Assembly (NCBI GenBank): GCA_015272155.1
Contig: JACYME010000214.1
Location: 1 to 64,000, forward strand
Length of the DNA stretch: 64,000 nt
Source of the DNA: Leptolyngbyaceae cyanobacterium T60_A2020_046
GTDB lineage: Bacteria > Cyanobacteriota > Cyanobacteriia > Phormidesmidales > Phormidesmidaceae
Direction: 5' to 3'
In this document: positions 49,990 to 59,181 of the stretch, piece by piece
How positions within the stretch are numbered: the stretch's first letter is position 1
Layout of the letters: each line of letters starts with the position of its first letter
The notes under the pieces: model-generated
Databases searched by the model: none
What the model was told of the DNA's origin: nothing
What the model saw: only the letters and a program-made list of their open reading frames with translations
Translations under genes and position numbers: made by a program

Positions 49990-50421
49990 ATGCTCAGGCA
50001 AGAACACTTGACCGTTGATAGTCGTCTAGAGCGACTTTTGAAAGTGCAGCGGTGGTTTAAGGATATCTGTGCGTCCTTGGAATCTGACTGTATCTGGGTT
50101 AGAGAGTATTTTGACTACTTAAATATCGCCTTGGCGGAAGGCTTTACAAACGCAGTACGCCACGCCCACGCGACATTACCCCCCGAAACGCCAATTGCGA
50201 TTGAGATCACCCTTGGGGGTGAACGTATTGATATTCATATTTGGGATCAGGGTGGGCCGTTTGACCCGAGCAAGCTTACAGAGCCAGAACCTGGCAGCCT
50301 TCTGCAAGGGGGGTATGGCTGGTTTTTACTGCGCCGTTTGACAGATCAAGTCACCTATTGCCGCAGCAATGACCAAAATTGTCTGGCGATTACCCAATAC
50401 CGCTCGTCTAGCCCTGCATAG
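49990..50421 (+). CDS. Anti-sigma-factor-type serine kinase (RsbW/SpoIIAB-like ATPase)
   Basis: The ATG at 49990 has GGGAGGG five bases upstream. The 143 residues form a single HATPase_c_2 domain: N box LNIALAEGFTNAVRHAHA, G1 box WDQGGPFDPS and G2-like GGYGWFLLRRL. Such proteins bind and inhibit sigma factors or phosphorylate anti-sigma-factor antagonists. No antagonist or sigma gene is next to it. It follows the petBD terminator, so it should have its own promoter. Confidence 0.88.
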   Translation: MLRQEHLTVDSRLERLLKVQRWFKDICASLESDCIWVREYFDYLNIALAEGFTNAVRHAHATLPPETPIAIEITLGGERIDIHIWDQGGPFDPSKLTEPEPGSLLQGGYGWFLLRRLTDQVTYCRSNDQNCLAITQYRSSSPA

Positions 50422-50834
50422 GGGGATTTGAAGCGGTTGTTATGCCACAGTTCTGATGGGCAGTGCTTAAAGCAGTCTGTCTATGGGATGAAGGGCTGAA
50501 ATCTGCGACATCAGGAAGCCTAAGCCCCCCTTGGGCTCAGGTTTTGGCTCGCTGGGGTGGCTGAATCTCGGTCAAATTACACGGAAGATTACCCTGGGAA
50601 TCGTAAACCTGAGCAGGGCTCTGGTCAGTGGATGACGAGGATAGCCTGTATGCTGAACGGCCTTTTTTTAGGGTCTTTTGGGTTGTCACGGGGCGATCGC
50701 GGGCGCGATTCCTGTACTGATTAGACCTTAAATCTGGGGGCCAAACAAAAAGTCCGCAGACTTGAACGCCAGACTGAGACACCTCGGATCAGCCCGAGGC
50801 TGGGCTAAGGTAGACGATGTGACCTGGAGGCAGT
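50422..50834. other. Spacer with one doubtful small frame
   Basis: A minus-strand frame at 50537-50782 (81 residues) contains a part that could be protein (KKGRSAYRLSSSSTDQ, YDSQGNLPCNLTEIQPP), but its N-terminus is unlike protein and no family was recognised. Otherwise nothing is seen in this 413-bp spacer. Confidence 0.4.
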
Positions 50835-51962
50835 GTGGTGAAAAAGCCCCAACAGCGGATTGCATTCATCTTTTTGGAAGTATTTTCCTGGGAAGGGGGA
50901 ATCCAGTCCTATGTCAAAGATATTTTGCGGGCCTATGAGGCGCAGCCTACTCCAGCTCCGGCAGATGTATTGATTTTGCGCGATCGCCCCACCGTCAACA
51001 ATCCGTTTGTCGGTGGGGTGCTGGACTTTCACTACTTGGCCATGGGGCAGCCAACGCTGGGCCGCCTCCGCCTTGCCCTCACCCTCGCCTGGAGCTTGCT
51101 ACGCGGGCGCTATCGCCACGTCGTTTGTGGTCACGCCCTGATGCTGCCTTTGGTGGGGCCGCTGTGTCAGCTTTTTCGAGTGCCCTATACCGTCATGATT
51201 TATGGCAAAGAGGTGTGGTCGCCGCTGCCCCCTGCGCAACGGCGGGCGCTCCAGCGGGCGACGGGGCTGTGGGTCAACAGTCGGTATAGTCGCGATCGCG
51301 CCTGCGAGGCCAACGACTTGCACCCCCGCCAAATCCACATGCTGCCCTGCATTGTAGACAGCGCTACCTTCACCCCCGGCGAGAAATCTCCCCAACTCCT
51401 GGAAAAATATGGCCTCCAAGGAAGTCGGGTGTTGATGACCGTGGCTCGATTGTGGCCCGGCGATATTTATAAAGGGGTGGATATTACGATTCGCGCGCTG
51501 CCCTACATTGCCAACGTCTTTCCCAATGTGAAGTATTTGGTGATTGGGCGGGGCGATGATCAGCCCCGGCTGGCTCAGCTGGCGCAGGATTTGGGGGTCA
51601 GCGATCGCGTTGTGTTTGCGGGGTTTGTGCCCAGTGAAGATCTCGTCGCCCATTATCGACTCGCAGACGCCTACGTGATGCCCTCCCAGGAAGGATTTGG
51701 CATTGTATACCTAGAGGCGATGGCCTGTGGGGTGCCTGTGCTATCTGGGGATGCCGATGGTTCTGCTGATCCCCTACAGGATGGGCGGGTAGGATGGCGC
51801 GTCCCCCATCGGGATGTGGACGCGGTTGCCCAAGCCTGCATCGAAATGTTGAAAGGGAAAGATCAACGCTGCGATGGGGCCTGGCTTCGGCAAGAAACCC
51901 TGGCCCATTTCAGCGCGGCAAGCCTGAAGCGGCAGATGGCAGAGATGCTGACAAAACTGTAA
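50835..51962 (+). CDS. Glycosyltransferase family 4 (GT-B fold)
   Basis: Two adjacent GTG codons (50835 and 50838) can start the gene; GGAGG at 50826-50830 favours the second. The 375-residue chain has the donor-binding C-terminal region with AYVMPSQEGFGIVYLEAMACG and GRGDDQPRLAQLAQD, the usual E-x7-E type motif. The N-terminal part includes WEGGIQSYVKDILRAY. It probably adds a sugar to an exopolysaccharide or glycolipid. It is a single gene. Confidence 0.92.
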   Translation: MVKKPQQRIAFIFLEVFSWEGGIQSYVKDILRAYEAQPTPAPADVLILRDRPTVNNPFVGGVLDFHYLAMGQPTLGRLRLALTLAWSLLRGRYRHVVCGHALMLPLVGPLCQLFRVPYTVMIYGKEVWSPLPPAQRRALQRATGLWVNSRYSRDRACEANDLHPRQIHMLPCIVDSATFTPGEKSPQLLEKYGLQGSRVLMTVARLWPGDIYKGVDITIRALPYIANVFPNVKYLVIGRGDDQPRLAQLAQDLGVSDRVVFAGFVPSEDLVAHYRLADAYVMPSQEGFGIVYLEAMACGVPVLSGDADGSADPLQDGRVGWRVPHRDVDAVAQACIEMLKGKDQRCDGAWLRQETLAHFSAASLKRQMAEMLTKL

Positions 51963-52101
51963 CGGCGCGATCGCACTACCCTTGCTGATCGACTGGCTCA
52001 CGATCCAAGATTGGGGCATTCGTTCGGAGATTACGAGCCCGAGGGTTCTGAAGCCAAGGGCGAAGTGGTCTAGCCTAGAAGGATGGCGGGCAACGGTCTG
52101 A

Positions 52102-52569
52102 GTGCAGCCTGACTATCGCAGCGAGGTTTTTAGCGTGTACCCTCAAGGTTCCAATAACATTCAATTCAACGTTTCAGGGCTGGGCTGTTGGCTCTTTGCG
52201 ATTGGGGCAGCGTGGCTCTTGGGCGCGATTGGTCTGGGCTGGTTGGTCAAATCCATCGTCGTTTTACTGGGCTTGGTGCTCATTGCTCCGGTGATTGCCT
52301 TTGTTGGGTTTCGATGGTGGCTAAGCCGTAACCTTATCGAAGGGCCGTGCCCAGTGTGCGATACCCCTTTGACGGGCTTGAAGGGGGCAAAAACCCTCTG
52401 TCCCAACTGCCAAACGCCGCTGCAAGTGCAAGGGTATGGCTTTGAGCGGTTCACACCAGAAGGCACCGTTGAAGTCAGTGCTGTTGATGTGACGAGTAAT
52501 GGCATGTCAGACGATGACACGATTGATGTTCGGGTGGAGGTATTGCCCCCGGCCCAGGATAAAGGGTGA
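52102..52569 (+). CDS. Membrane protein with a zinc-ribbon, unknown function
   Basis: The 155-residue protein starts at GTG 52102. Two closely spaced membrane helices (about 28-48 and 49-70) are followed by a CPVC...CPNC zinc ribbon (about 88-110) and an acidic C-terminal tail with SDDDTIDVRVEV. This arrangement is found in conserved cyanobacterial proteins without an assigned role. The metal-binding ribbon is inferred to face the cytoplasm. Confidence 0.75.
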   Translation: MQPDYRSEVFSVYPQGSNNIQFNVSGLGCWLFAIGAAWLLGAIGLGWLVKSIVVLLGLVLIAPVIAFVGFRWWLSRNLIEGPCPVCDTPLTGLKGAKTLCPNCQTPLQVQGYGFERFTPEGTVEVSAVDVTSNGMSDDDTIDVRVEVLPPAQDKG

Positions 52570-52699
52570 CCCACGCGAATGGGCTGAGTTGCCAAGCCGC
52601 GATCGCTCGCACGAGGACACCCTAACCATCGCGTAGGATAAAGCTATCCCCTTTTTTGCGAGCGCTGTGGATTCTGATTCCTTCCCCGGAACTACGCCC

Positions 52700-53602
52700 A
52701 TGTCCAATATCGATGGGCAACCTGACCCGCGCGACCAAGTTCGCCTCGTCTTGGTGCTGACGCTGGTTTTGAACGTGCTGGTGGTGGTGTTGAAGTCTGT
52801 GGTGGGCCTGTGGACAGGATCGCTAAGCCTTTTGGCAGATGCTCTGCATAGCGTGACCGACAGCGCCAACAACGTACTTGGGTTAGTGACCAATCACCTG
52901 GCGTCGCCTCAGCCCGATCGCGATCACCCCTATGGCCATCAAAAATATGAAGCGATCGGAGCCCTAGGAATTGCAGCGTTTTTAGGGATTGCCTGTTTTG
53001 AGATTTTGACCAGCGCTATTGAGCGAATTTGGACGGGGGGTGATCCCGTCGTAATGTCTAGCCTTGCTCTGTGGATTTTACTGCTGGTTTTGGGCATCAA
53101 CATTCTGGTGGCGTTCTATGAGCGGCGGGTGGGCCTAAAACTGGGGAGCAAAATTTTGATCGCCGATGCCCACCACACCATGAGCGATGTGTGGATTACG
53201 ATTTCGGTGATTGGTGGGTTGATTGGGGTTTGGCTGGGTATCCAATGGCTGGATGTGGCGATCGCGTTTCCCGTCGCAATTTTGGTGTTCAAAAGTGGCT
53301 GGACGGTGCTGCGTGATAACCTACCGTGGCTGGTGGATGAAATGGCGATCGCGCCGGAAGCCATCCATGCCACCGTGATGCAAATCCCCGGTGTGCTGAA
53401 CTGTCACAACATTGCCTCGCGGGGGGTGTTGGGCCGTCAGATCTTTATCGACATGCACCTAATTGTTAAACCCACCAGCGTCGAAGATGCTCACATCATC
53501 ACAGAAAATGTGGAAGCGATTCTGAATGAAAAATATGGGCCAGCCCGCATCACAATTCACGTCGAACCCCAGGGCTATCAATCCATTCAGATTAGTTGTT
53601 AG
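52700..53602 (+). CDS. Cation diffusion facilitator (CDF) family transporter
   Basis: Start ATG 52700 (MSNIDGQPDP) is chosen, with GTG 52667 as an alternative. Six membrane helices are expected. Metal-site segments SLLADALHSVTDSANN and LIADAHHTMSDVWIT show the paired D/H-xxx-D motifs, and DHPYGHQKYEAIG lies between. The C-terminal cytoplasmic domain (about 205-300) has the CDF dimer fold. It exports Zn2+, Fe2+ or Mn2+ in exchange for protons. A Fur-family gene lies convergently next to it. Confidence 0.92.
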   Translation: MSNIDGQPDPRDQVRLVLVLTLVLNVLVVVLKSVVGLWTGSLSLLADALHSVTDSANNVLGLVTNHLASPQPDRDHPYGHQKYEAIGALGIAAFLGIACFEILTSAIERIWTGGDPVVMSSLALWILLLVLGINILVAFYERRVGLKLGSKILIADAHHTMSDVWITISVIGGLIGVWLGIQWLDVAIAFPVAILVFKSGWTVLRDNLPWLVDEMAIAPEAIHATVMQIPGVLNCHNIASRGVLGRQIFIDMHLIVKPTSVEDAHIITENVEAILNEKYGPARITIHVEPQGYQSIQISC

Positions 53603-53705
53603 CTCGAATGCTTAGGATCAACTCCCCAAAGCGGGACTACGCAACCCGTCTCTTCAAAGCCCCGCTCCCAATACCTAGGGGAATAGGCGGATGGGGTTAT
53701 GGGGA

Positions 53706-54158
53706 TTAAACAGGCAGCAGCGATCGCTGGCAAGTGGGACAAACCGCATGGATCGTAAGCTGACAATCCAGCAACTGATAGCCAAACTTCTTAGCTGTGC
53801 GTGCCCCCACCTTCAGCACTGAGTCATTCTTGAACTCAATGGTTTTGTTGCAGCGCACGCAGATCAAATGATGGTGATGGTGGGGCGACGGTTGGTTGAT
53901 CTCATAGCGTTTCTGACCTTCGGCCAGCTCAAGCTCGCGCAAAATCCCCATGCGCGCCATCAGCTTTAGGTTGCGATAAATCGTGGACAGACTGACGCTG
54001 TCGCCCTCAGCCTGCAAGAGATCCCGCAGATCTTCAGCGCTCAGATGTTTGCCCCGTGGCAAGTTTTGAAAGGTTTCGAGAATAATCTCGCGCTGGGGCG
54101 TCATGCGCCAGCCACGTTCGTTTAATTCAGCCTTTAAGGCGGATGCTGTGTAAGACAC
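53706..54158 (-). CDS. Fur-family transcriptional regulator
   Basis: This 150-residue protein has an N-terminal winged helix (about 10-85; GWRMTPQREIILETFQ, VSLSTIYRNLKLM). The C-terminal metal-binding domain has five consecutive His (HHHHHLICVRC) and a second cysteine pair, CPTC, for structural zinc. It could be Fur, Zur or PerR. A convergent CDF transporter hints at metal control, but this is inference. No clear binding box was found upstream. Confidence 0.93.
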   Translation of the reverse strand: MSYTASALKAELNERGWRMTPQREIILETFQNLPRGKHLSAEDLRDLLQAEGDSVSLSTIYRNLKLMARMGILRELELAEGQKRYEINQPSPHHHHHLICVRCNKTIEFKNDSVLKVGARTAKKFGYQLLDCQLTIHAVCPTCQRSLLPV

Positions 54159-54564
54159 GGCACTGTACCTCTCAATAGGGGCCCATTGTTGACAATATTA
54201 GCGAGGGATCGTGGATATTTGCAAGAAAGTTTGCTTATTGAGAATCTTTCAGAATAGCTTGGCAGAACATGAACGCCGAATTCGCGATCGCGCCCCTGAT
54301 TTTGCTAAGCATCCAGAAAAAATCCTCTGACGGCAGGGCTAAACAGTGGAAAATCACTGGATTTTGAGGATTTTGTGAGAATGATGACTCAAACGCGGTC
54401 TTAGCGTGTTTGACAGAGCGTTAGGAAGCTTTGGGCGTGAAGTATTGCCGTTCATGACGCGATCGCGATGAATCGGTAATCCCGGCGCGATCGCGAGCGA
54501 TCGCGTATCATCCCTCCGCCGTTCTTGCGCCCCATCTGATTTAAGGGAACGATGCCACCTCACC
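54159..54564. other. Spacer upstream of the Fur-family gene
   Basis: The half next to the Fur-family gene is AT-rich and presumably its promoter. The other half has overlapping HIP1-type palindromes near 54487-54508. No gene is supported. Confidence 0.45.
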
Positions 54565-56049
54565 CTAGGGCTGATTTAGCAACGGTTCTAGATTGATGTG
54601 TTTTTCAACGGCATCTGCCAGCATATCGAGCATGGCTTCCCGCTGTTCCCGATAGTTGGGAATCCCGGTAGCAAGGGAGCCAAGCCCGCGCTGCTGGCGC
54701 AGACGATTGAGCCAGGCCCGCCGCCAGGGGCCATTGTCAAACAGGCCATGCAGGTAGGTGCCCCAAATGGATTGGCTCTTGTCCACAACGCCGAGGCCGC
54801 GATCGTCAAACAAAAACTCGAAATCGCTGCTATTGTCGGCATCGGTGACCAGTTGAGTCCGCCCCTGGTGCAGTTCATAGCCGGAGACAGGCAGCCCCGC
54901 CTGGGGAAACTGGGATGAAACGAGCCGCTGGCGGGCCACTTTTTTCTGGGTGATGACGGTGCGAATGGGGACGAGGTTTAGCCCTTTGTAACGCCCATCC
55001 TGGCCCTCAATGCCTTCGGGATCTGCGAGGAACTCACCCATGAGTTGAAAGCCGCCGCAAATACCCAACACTGTGCCCCCGGCGGCGGCATAGTTGCGAA
55101 TGGCCTCCGCCATGCCCGTGCGCTGCAACACCAGCAGATCAGAAATGGTGGTTTTGGTGCCGGGGAGGATTACCGCGTCGGGATAACCCAGGTCGTCCTT
55201 GGGACTGATGTAGCGCACGCGCACGGAGGACTCGGACTCTAGGGGGTCAAAGTCGGTGAAGTTGGAGATGTGGGGCAAACGAATGACTGCGACAGTAATG
55301 TCTGCGGATTTCTTGTGGTTCGATCGCTCCATGAGGGAGAGGGAATCTTCGGCAGGGAAGGCGGTGTCGAGCCACGGCACAACACCCACTACGGGGATGC
55401 CCGTACGCTCAACTAGCCAGTCGATGCCGGATTGCAGCAGTTCCTTTTGGCCCCGAAATTTGTTGATCAAGATGCCTTTGATCAGCGATCGCTCGTCGGG
55501 CTCTAGCAACTCTAGGGTGCCAACGATATGGGCAAACACCCCGCCGCGATCAATATCAGCCACCAGCAGCGTCGGGGCATTCAAATGTTTCGCGACCCGC
55601 ATATTCGTCAGGTCGCGATGCTTGAGGTTGATTTCTGCGGGGCTCCCCGCCCCCTCGCATACCAAAAAGTCGAAATCTTGCTCTAAACGAGCCAGGCTTT
55701 CTTGAATCGCCTGCCAGCCCGTATCAAAGAATTTTTCGTAGTAGTCTTTGGCGGTGGTGCGCCCTACGGCCCGCCCTCGCAGCACGACTTGGGAGGTCAT
55801 GTCGCCCTGGGGCTTGAGCAAAATCGGGTTCATCTCCACTTGGGGAGAAACTCGGGCGGCCCAGGCCTGCACTGCTTGGGCGTAGCCAATTTCTGCGCCG
55901 GTGTTGGTCACGTAAGCATTGAGGGCCATATTTTGCCCTTTGAAAGGGGCCACTCGCCAACCTTGGCGGCTCAGGATGCGGCAAAGCGCGGTGGTCATCA
56001 ACGACTTGCCGGCGTGAGATGTCGTACCCACAACCATAATCGCCTTCAT
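54565..56049 (-). CDS. cobQ: Cobyric acid synthase
   Basis: The ATG at 56049 (MKAIMVVGTTSHAGKSL) has GGAGG five bases upstream; a TTG twelve bases before it is less likely. The N-terminal part is a dethiobiotin-synthetase-like ATPase (P-loop GTTSHAGKS). The C-terminal part is a class I amidotransferase with catalytic Cys in LGICGGFQLMG and His in WGTYLHGLFD. It amidates four carboxylates of adenosylcobyrinic acid diamide using glutamine. Length, about 494 residues, is normal. No other cobalamin gene is near. Confidence 0.96.
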   Translation of the reverse strand: MKAIMVVGTTSHAGKSLMTTALCRILSRQGWRVAPFKGQNMALNAYVTNTGAEIGYAQAVQAWAARVSPQVEMNPILLKPQGDMTSQVVLRGRAVGRTTAKDYYEKFFDTGWQAIQESLARLEQDFDFLVCEGAGSPAEINLKHRDLTNMRVAKHLNAPTLLVADIDRGGVFAHIVGTLELLEPDERSLIKGILINKFRGQKELLQSGIDWLVERTGIPVVGVVPWLDTAFPAEDSLSLMERSNHKKSADITVAVIRLPHISNFTDFDPLESESSVRVRYISPKDDLGYPDAVILPGTKTTISDLLVLQRTGMAEAIRNYAAAGGTVLGICGGFQLMGEFLADPEGIEGQDGRYKGLNLVPIRTVITQKKVARQRLVSSQFPQAGLPVSGYELHQGRTQLVTDADNSSDFEFLFDDRGLGVVDKSQSIWGTYLHGLFDNGPWRRAWLNRLRQQRGLGSLATGIPNYREQREAMLDMLADAVEKHINLEPLLNQP

Positions 56050-56138
56050 GGGGGCCTCCAAAGGAACAGTCTTTGAGACAAGGTCTAGGTTGGGATGGGG
56101 CGATCGCTGTTCTCTTCTAAAAAGCGACCCAGCTTAGC

Positions 56139-56573
56139 TTAGGGCTGAAGCCAACCGGGCAGGCGCAACCATCGGTTCAACGCATTATACAGGTGATCCT
56201 GAAACCTCGGTGTGAGATCCGGAACTCCCTGGCGCTCCCAGTCTGCAAGGAGTCGGCGACCTAGGGGCGTAAGGCGAAAGCTATCGGTCAAGCCTTGGCC
56301 ATCCACTTCCCGGCGCAGCAGGCCCACGGCGAGCAGCCACAGCATAGCATTTTCGGCAGCCAGTTCTGACAGGGGATAGCGGGTGTAGCCGTTGTGGATG
56401 CCCTGGTTATCGGCGAGGGCTTCAATGCTGACGCTTTGATGCTGCAAAACCTGAAAGAGGCGTAGCCGAAAGGGGGAACAGCGCACGGCTCGCTCTGCCC
56501 GGAGATGGGTTTTGCGGGAATAGGCGATCGCGGCGGGCTGAGACTGGGGCGTTGAATTGACCATGCGGATCAC
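56139..56573 (-). CDS. Npun_F0494-type conserved cyanobacterial protein
   Basis: The 144 residues include AERAVRCSPFRLRLFQVLQ, NGYTRYPLSELAAENAMLW, REVDGQGLTDSFRLTPLGR. This matches my recollection of the family called Npun_F0494 in cyanobacterial annotation. The pattern suggests a winged-helix-like helical protein, but no function is established. An internal Met (56564) may be the true start. It lies 89 bp downstream of nothing on its strand and is probably transcribed alone. Confidence 0.75.
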   Translation of the reverse strand: MIRMVNSTPQSQPAAIAYSRKTHLRAERAVRCSPFRLRLFQVLQHQSVSIEALADNQGIHNGYTRYPLSELAAENAMLWLLAVGLLRREVDGQGLTDSFRLTPLGRRLLADWERQGVPDLTPRFQDHLYNALNRWLRLPGWLQP

Positions 56574-56672
56574 AAGATTGTGGGCTATTTCTCATCTTAG
56601 GGGGTGGGGTGGGGCAGCGGTAACACCCTGGGGATCGCTGAGAAATGGAGACTTGCCGAACGGTAGGGGAGA

Positions 56673-58319
56673 TCAGGGGAGAAGGCTGAGTTGCTGGATG
56701 TTGGGGTCTTGGGGCTGGCGCGATCGCGCGGTTCGTCTTGGCGGCGGAATATTGACGTGGGCGACAAACCAGGTGCGCAGGTCGCGAGCCTGTTGGGCAT
56801 CGATCTGGGTGAGGTCGAGGGGAGGCGGAAAGAGGGGCGTCTCGGGCTGGGTGGCCCAGGTGATCTCGCTGGTGTCGCGATCGCTGCCGAAGGGCGTCAG
56901 ATCCGCAGGGAGGGTGGCGAGATAGGGCACCACATTCTGGCGCTGGAGGAACCGACCGCGCTGGGCTTCGAGCTGCTGCACACGGCGCTGGCGCGCTTGG
57001 CGATAGTCCAAAATCGGCGGCGGATAGCCTTTGACGCGGGGTGGGGTGCCCAGTTGCTCGGGCGGCAGGTGAGCCAGCTCGGGCACCCAGCGCTTGATGA
57101 AGTCACCCTCTGGGTCGCAGCGATCAACAGCAACTTGGCCGGGGTTGTAAATGCGCGTCCAGGGTTTGTCGAGGCAGTGGGTAACGCCCGCCTGCATGGC
57201 CCATTGGTAATGGTCGATGGGGCAGTCGCCGTCGATCAGGTGGCGCATGAAGTGGAGCGCACCGTAGCGCCAATCCAGGCCCATTAGGTTGCTGAGAAAA
57301 CTGGCATAGATGGCGCGAGATCGAAAGTTCAAGGCTTGCCAGCCGCCTGTAGCTTGGAGGCAGCGGGCGGCGGCATCCACAATGGGAAAGCCGGTGACGC
57401 CCGCTTGCCAAGCGCGATAGTCGGCTTCGTTGAAGTCCCAGCCATCTTGATCAAAAACGGTGTAGAGCGATCGCAGCTCAAGCTGGGGCAAATAGCGGAA
57501 GCGTTGGGTAAAGCCATTGCCCCAGCGCAGGCGGGCAATCAGTTGGTTGTGGCTGCGCTTGCGGCGAAGATCGCCGTTGTGGGGGGTGCGCTGCACCGTT
57601 TGCACACACTCGCGCACGGAAATTGCGCCAAATTTGATGTGAGGGCTGAGGCCCGTCGTGGCTTCGGCGCTGGGGTAGGAGAGTTGCCAATAGTAGCGAT
57701 CGCTCTTTTCGGCGAGAAACTCCGTCAACAGACGACGCGCAGCGGCGGTTCCTGCCGGGGGCAGGGGCTTGCCATCGGCACAGTGGCCGACATCGGCCAG
57801 GGTGGGCAGGGGCTCGCTGGGCACCTCTGGCGGTACGATGACCTGGCCTGGGGTGGGCACTATCGCCGCCGCCATGTCGCGAAACCACCGCAGCCGATAT
57901 TGCGGGTAGGGAATTAGTTCGGACAGGCTGGCGGGGGGCTCAAACCAGCGAATTTTCATCTGTTGCTGGGTGAGGGCTTGGTTGAGGCGTCCGTCGCGCA
58001 CGCGGCCATAGATGCGTTCACAGTCGGTGTGGGCATAGATGCCCTCGGCCTGGGCTTCGCAAATCAACCGGGGCAGCACGTCCACGGGGTCGCCCGATCG
58101 CACAATCAAGCGCCCGCCCACACGGCGCAGGTCGCGATCAAGGGCGGCTAGACAGTCGATCATGAAGGCGACGCGGGCTGGGCCAGTTTCGGGGTGGTGG
58201 AGTAGCGCCCGGTCAAAAATGAAGACTGGGATGACTGCGCCGCGCCGTGCCGCGCGGTACAGGGGCTCATGATCCGTAATTCTAAGGTCTCGCCGAAACC
58301 AGACAATGGTGCGGTGCAT
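56673..58319 (-). CDS. Photolyase/cryptochrome-family FAD protein with atypical electron-transfer region
   Basis: The 548 residues start TIVWFRRDLRITDHEPLYRA, the antenna-domain signature. The FAD domain has TGLSPHIKFGAISVREC, RAWQAGVTGFPIVDAAARCL and FIKRWVPELAHLP. In E. coli photolyase, the flavin-proximal Trp382 lies in NNGGWQWA; here the segment reads PIDHYQWA, so Y371 seems to take that place and the Asn near flavin N5 is absent. Trp equivalents of W306 (YRAWQAG) and W359 (GLDWRYG) remain. It may repair pyrimidine dimers or act as a light sensor. A tail of about 100 residues extends past the core. Confidence 0.88.
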   Translation of the reverse strand: MHRTIVWFRRDLRITDHEPLYRAARRGAVIPVFIFDRALLHHPETGPARVAFMIDCLAALDRDLRRVGGRLIVRSGDPVDVLPRLICEAQAEGIYAHTDCERIYGRVRDGRLNQALTQQQMKIRWFEPPASLSELIPYPQYRLRWFRDMAAAIVPTPGQVIVPPEVPSEPLPTLADVGHCADGKPLPPAGTAAARRLLTEFLAEKSDRYYWQLSYPSAEATTGLSPHIKFGAISVRECVQTVQRTPHNGDLRRKRSHNQLIARLRWGNGFTQRFRYLPQLELRSLYTVFDQDGWDFNEADYRAWQAGVTGFPIVDAAARCLQATGGWQALNFRSRAIYASFLSNLMGLDWRYGALHFMRHLIDGDCPIDHYQWAMQAGVTHCLDKPWTRIYNPGQVAVDRCDPEGDFIKRWVPELAHLPPEQLGTPPRVKGYPPPILDYRQARQRRVQQLEAQRGRFLQRQNVVPYLATLPADLTPFGSDRDTSEITWATQPETPLFPPPLDLTQIDAQQARDLRTWFVAHVNIPPPRRTARSRQPQDPNIQQLSLLP

Positions 58320-58529
58320 ATCGGCCCGGAGCTAGAAAGGTCAAGGCATTGCCGCGATCGCGCCCTGGGCTCACCTTAGCAAATCTTTAAGATTGCTTTC
58401 CAGGATCACCCAAACAATACTTTTGTACTATAGTTAGTGCATACGTCCTATACATTCAGCTCTGAGGTGTCGTGGCGTGTGACGGGAGCTGATGCGGGGC
58501 ATTACTGATTGTCTTGGGGAGGGAAACCC

Positions 58530-59123
58530 ATGAGTCGCCATCACTACACCGCTGAGTACAGCCATCACTATGCCCACCCGCCCATGCCCAATGGCGCAAA
58601 TTCACCGCAAGGGCGTTCCCAGGGGCAGCCCCAGCGCCGTGTTCCCCCTTCGTCCTATGCGGCCTATCCCGACCCCTACCCCGATGTGGAAGGTGGGCGA
58701 TATGCGGTCCCCCATCCCCAAGTGGCTAGACCGCGGCGGCGATCGCGACCGCGGCGGCGGCAAATGTGGCTTGCGGGCAGTGGCGTCGGTATGTTGGCGG
58801 TGGCGGCGTTGGTGGTGAGTCCGCGTCCGGGGGTGGAGAGCCAGCGCGCCACGACGGTGTGTGAACAGCGGGTGCAGAGCACGGCGGTGCTGTCGCGCGA
58901 TCAGCTTTCGCAGTTGTTATCCATTCCAGAGCGATCGTCGCGGGAGGCGGTGCGCGAGGTGATTGACCAGCCCTACTGTTTGCTGGCAAACGTGGCGGTG
59001 CGCGAGGGGACGCCGAGTGAGCGGGAAGCCTACCCCCTGGAGTTTGATCCCCAAACCTGGCTGATTGTGCTCTACGAGGGGGAGGAGTACGTGGGCTATG
59101 ACTTTAGTTTCCGCCGCGATTAG
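58530..59123 (+). CDS. Conserved hypothetical membrane-anchored protein
   Basis: The ATG at 58530 (MSRHHYTAEYSHHYAH) has GGGGAGGG six bases upstream. The 197-residue protein has a His/Pro-rich disordered N-terminus, a basic stretch with many Arg residues (about 70-85), one membrane helix (LAGSGVGMLAVAALVV) and a C-terminal domain of about 95 residues containing LSRDQLSQLLSIPERSSREA and EFDPQTWLIVLYEGEEYVGY. No named family was recognised. The soluble domain is probably periplasmic or lumenal. Confidence 0.75.
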   Translation: MSRHHYTAEYSHHYAHPPMPNGANSPQGRSQGQPQRRVPPSSYAAYPDPYPDVEGGRYAVPHPQVARPRRRSRPRRRQMWLAGSGVGMLAVAALVVSPRPGVESQRATTVCEQRVQSTAVLSRDQLSQLLSIPERSSREAVREVIDQPYCLLANVAVREGTPSEREAYPLEFDPQTWLIVLYEGEEYVGYDFSFRRD

Positions 59124-59181
59124 GTGGGGAAAAGGGCGCAGTGGGTTGGGTTCGAGCTGTTGTCACGTTTTCGAGTCTGCA

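Noticed and set aside
50537-50782. 81-residue minus-strand frame
   Set aside because: The C-terminal half looks slightly protein-like, but there is no convincing start or family; kept only as a note in the spacer entry.
54159-54260. Possible Fur box upstream of the Fur-family gene
   Set aside because: AT-rich segments are present but none matches a 19-bp Fur or PerR palindrome well.
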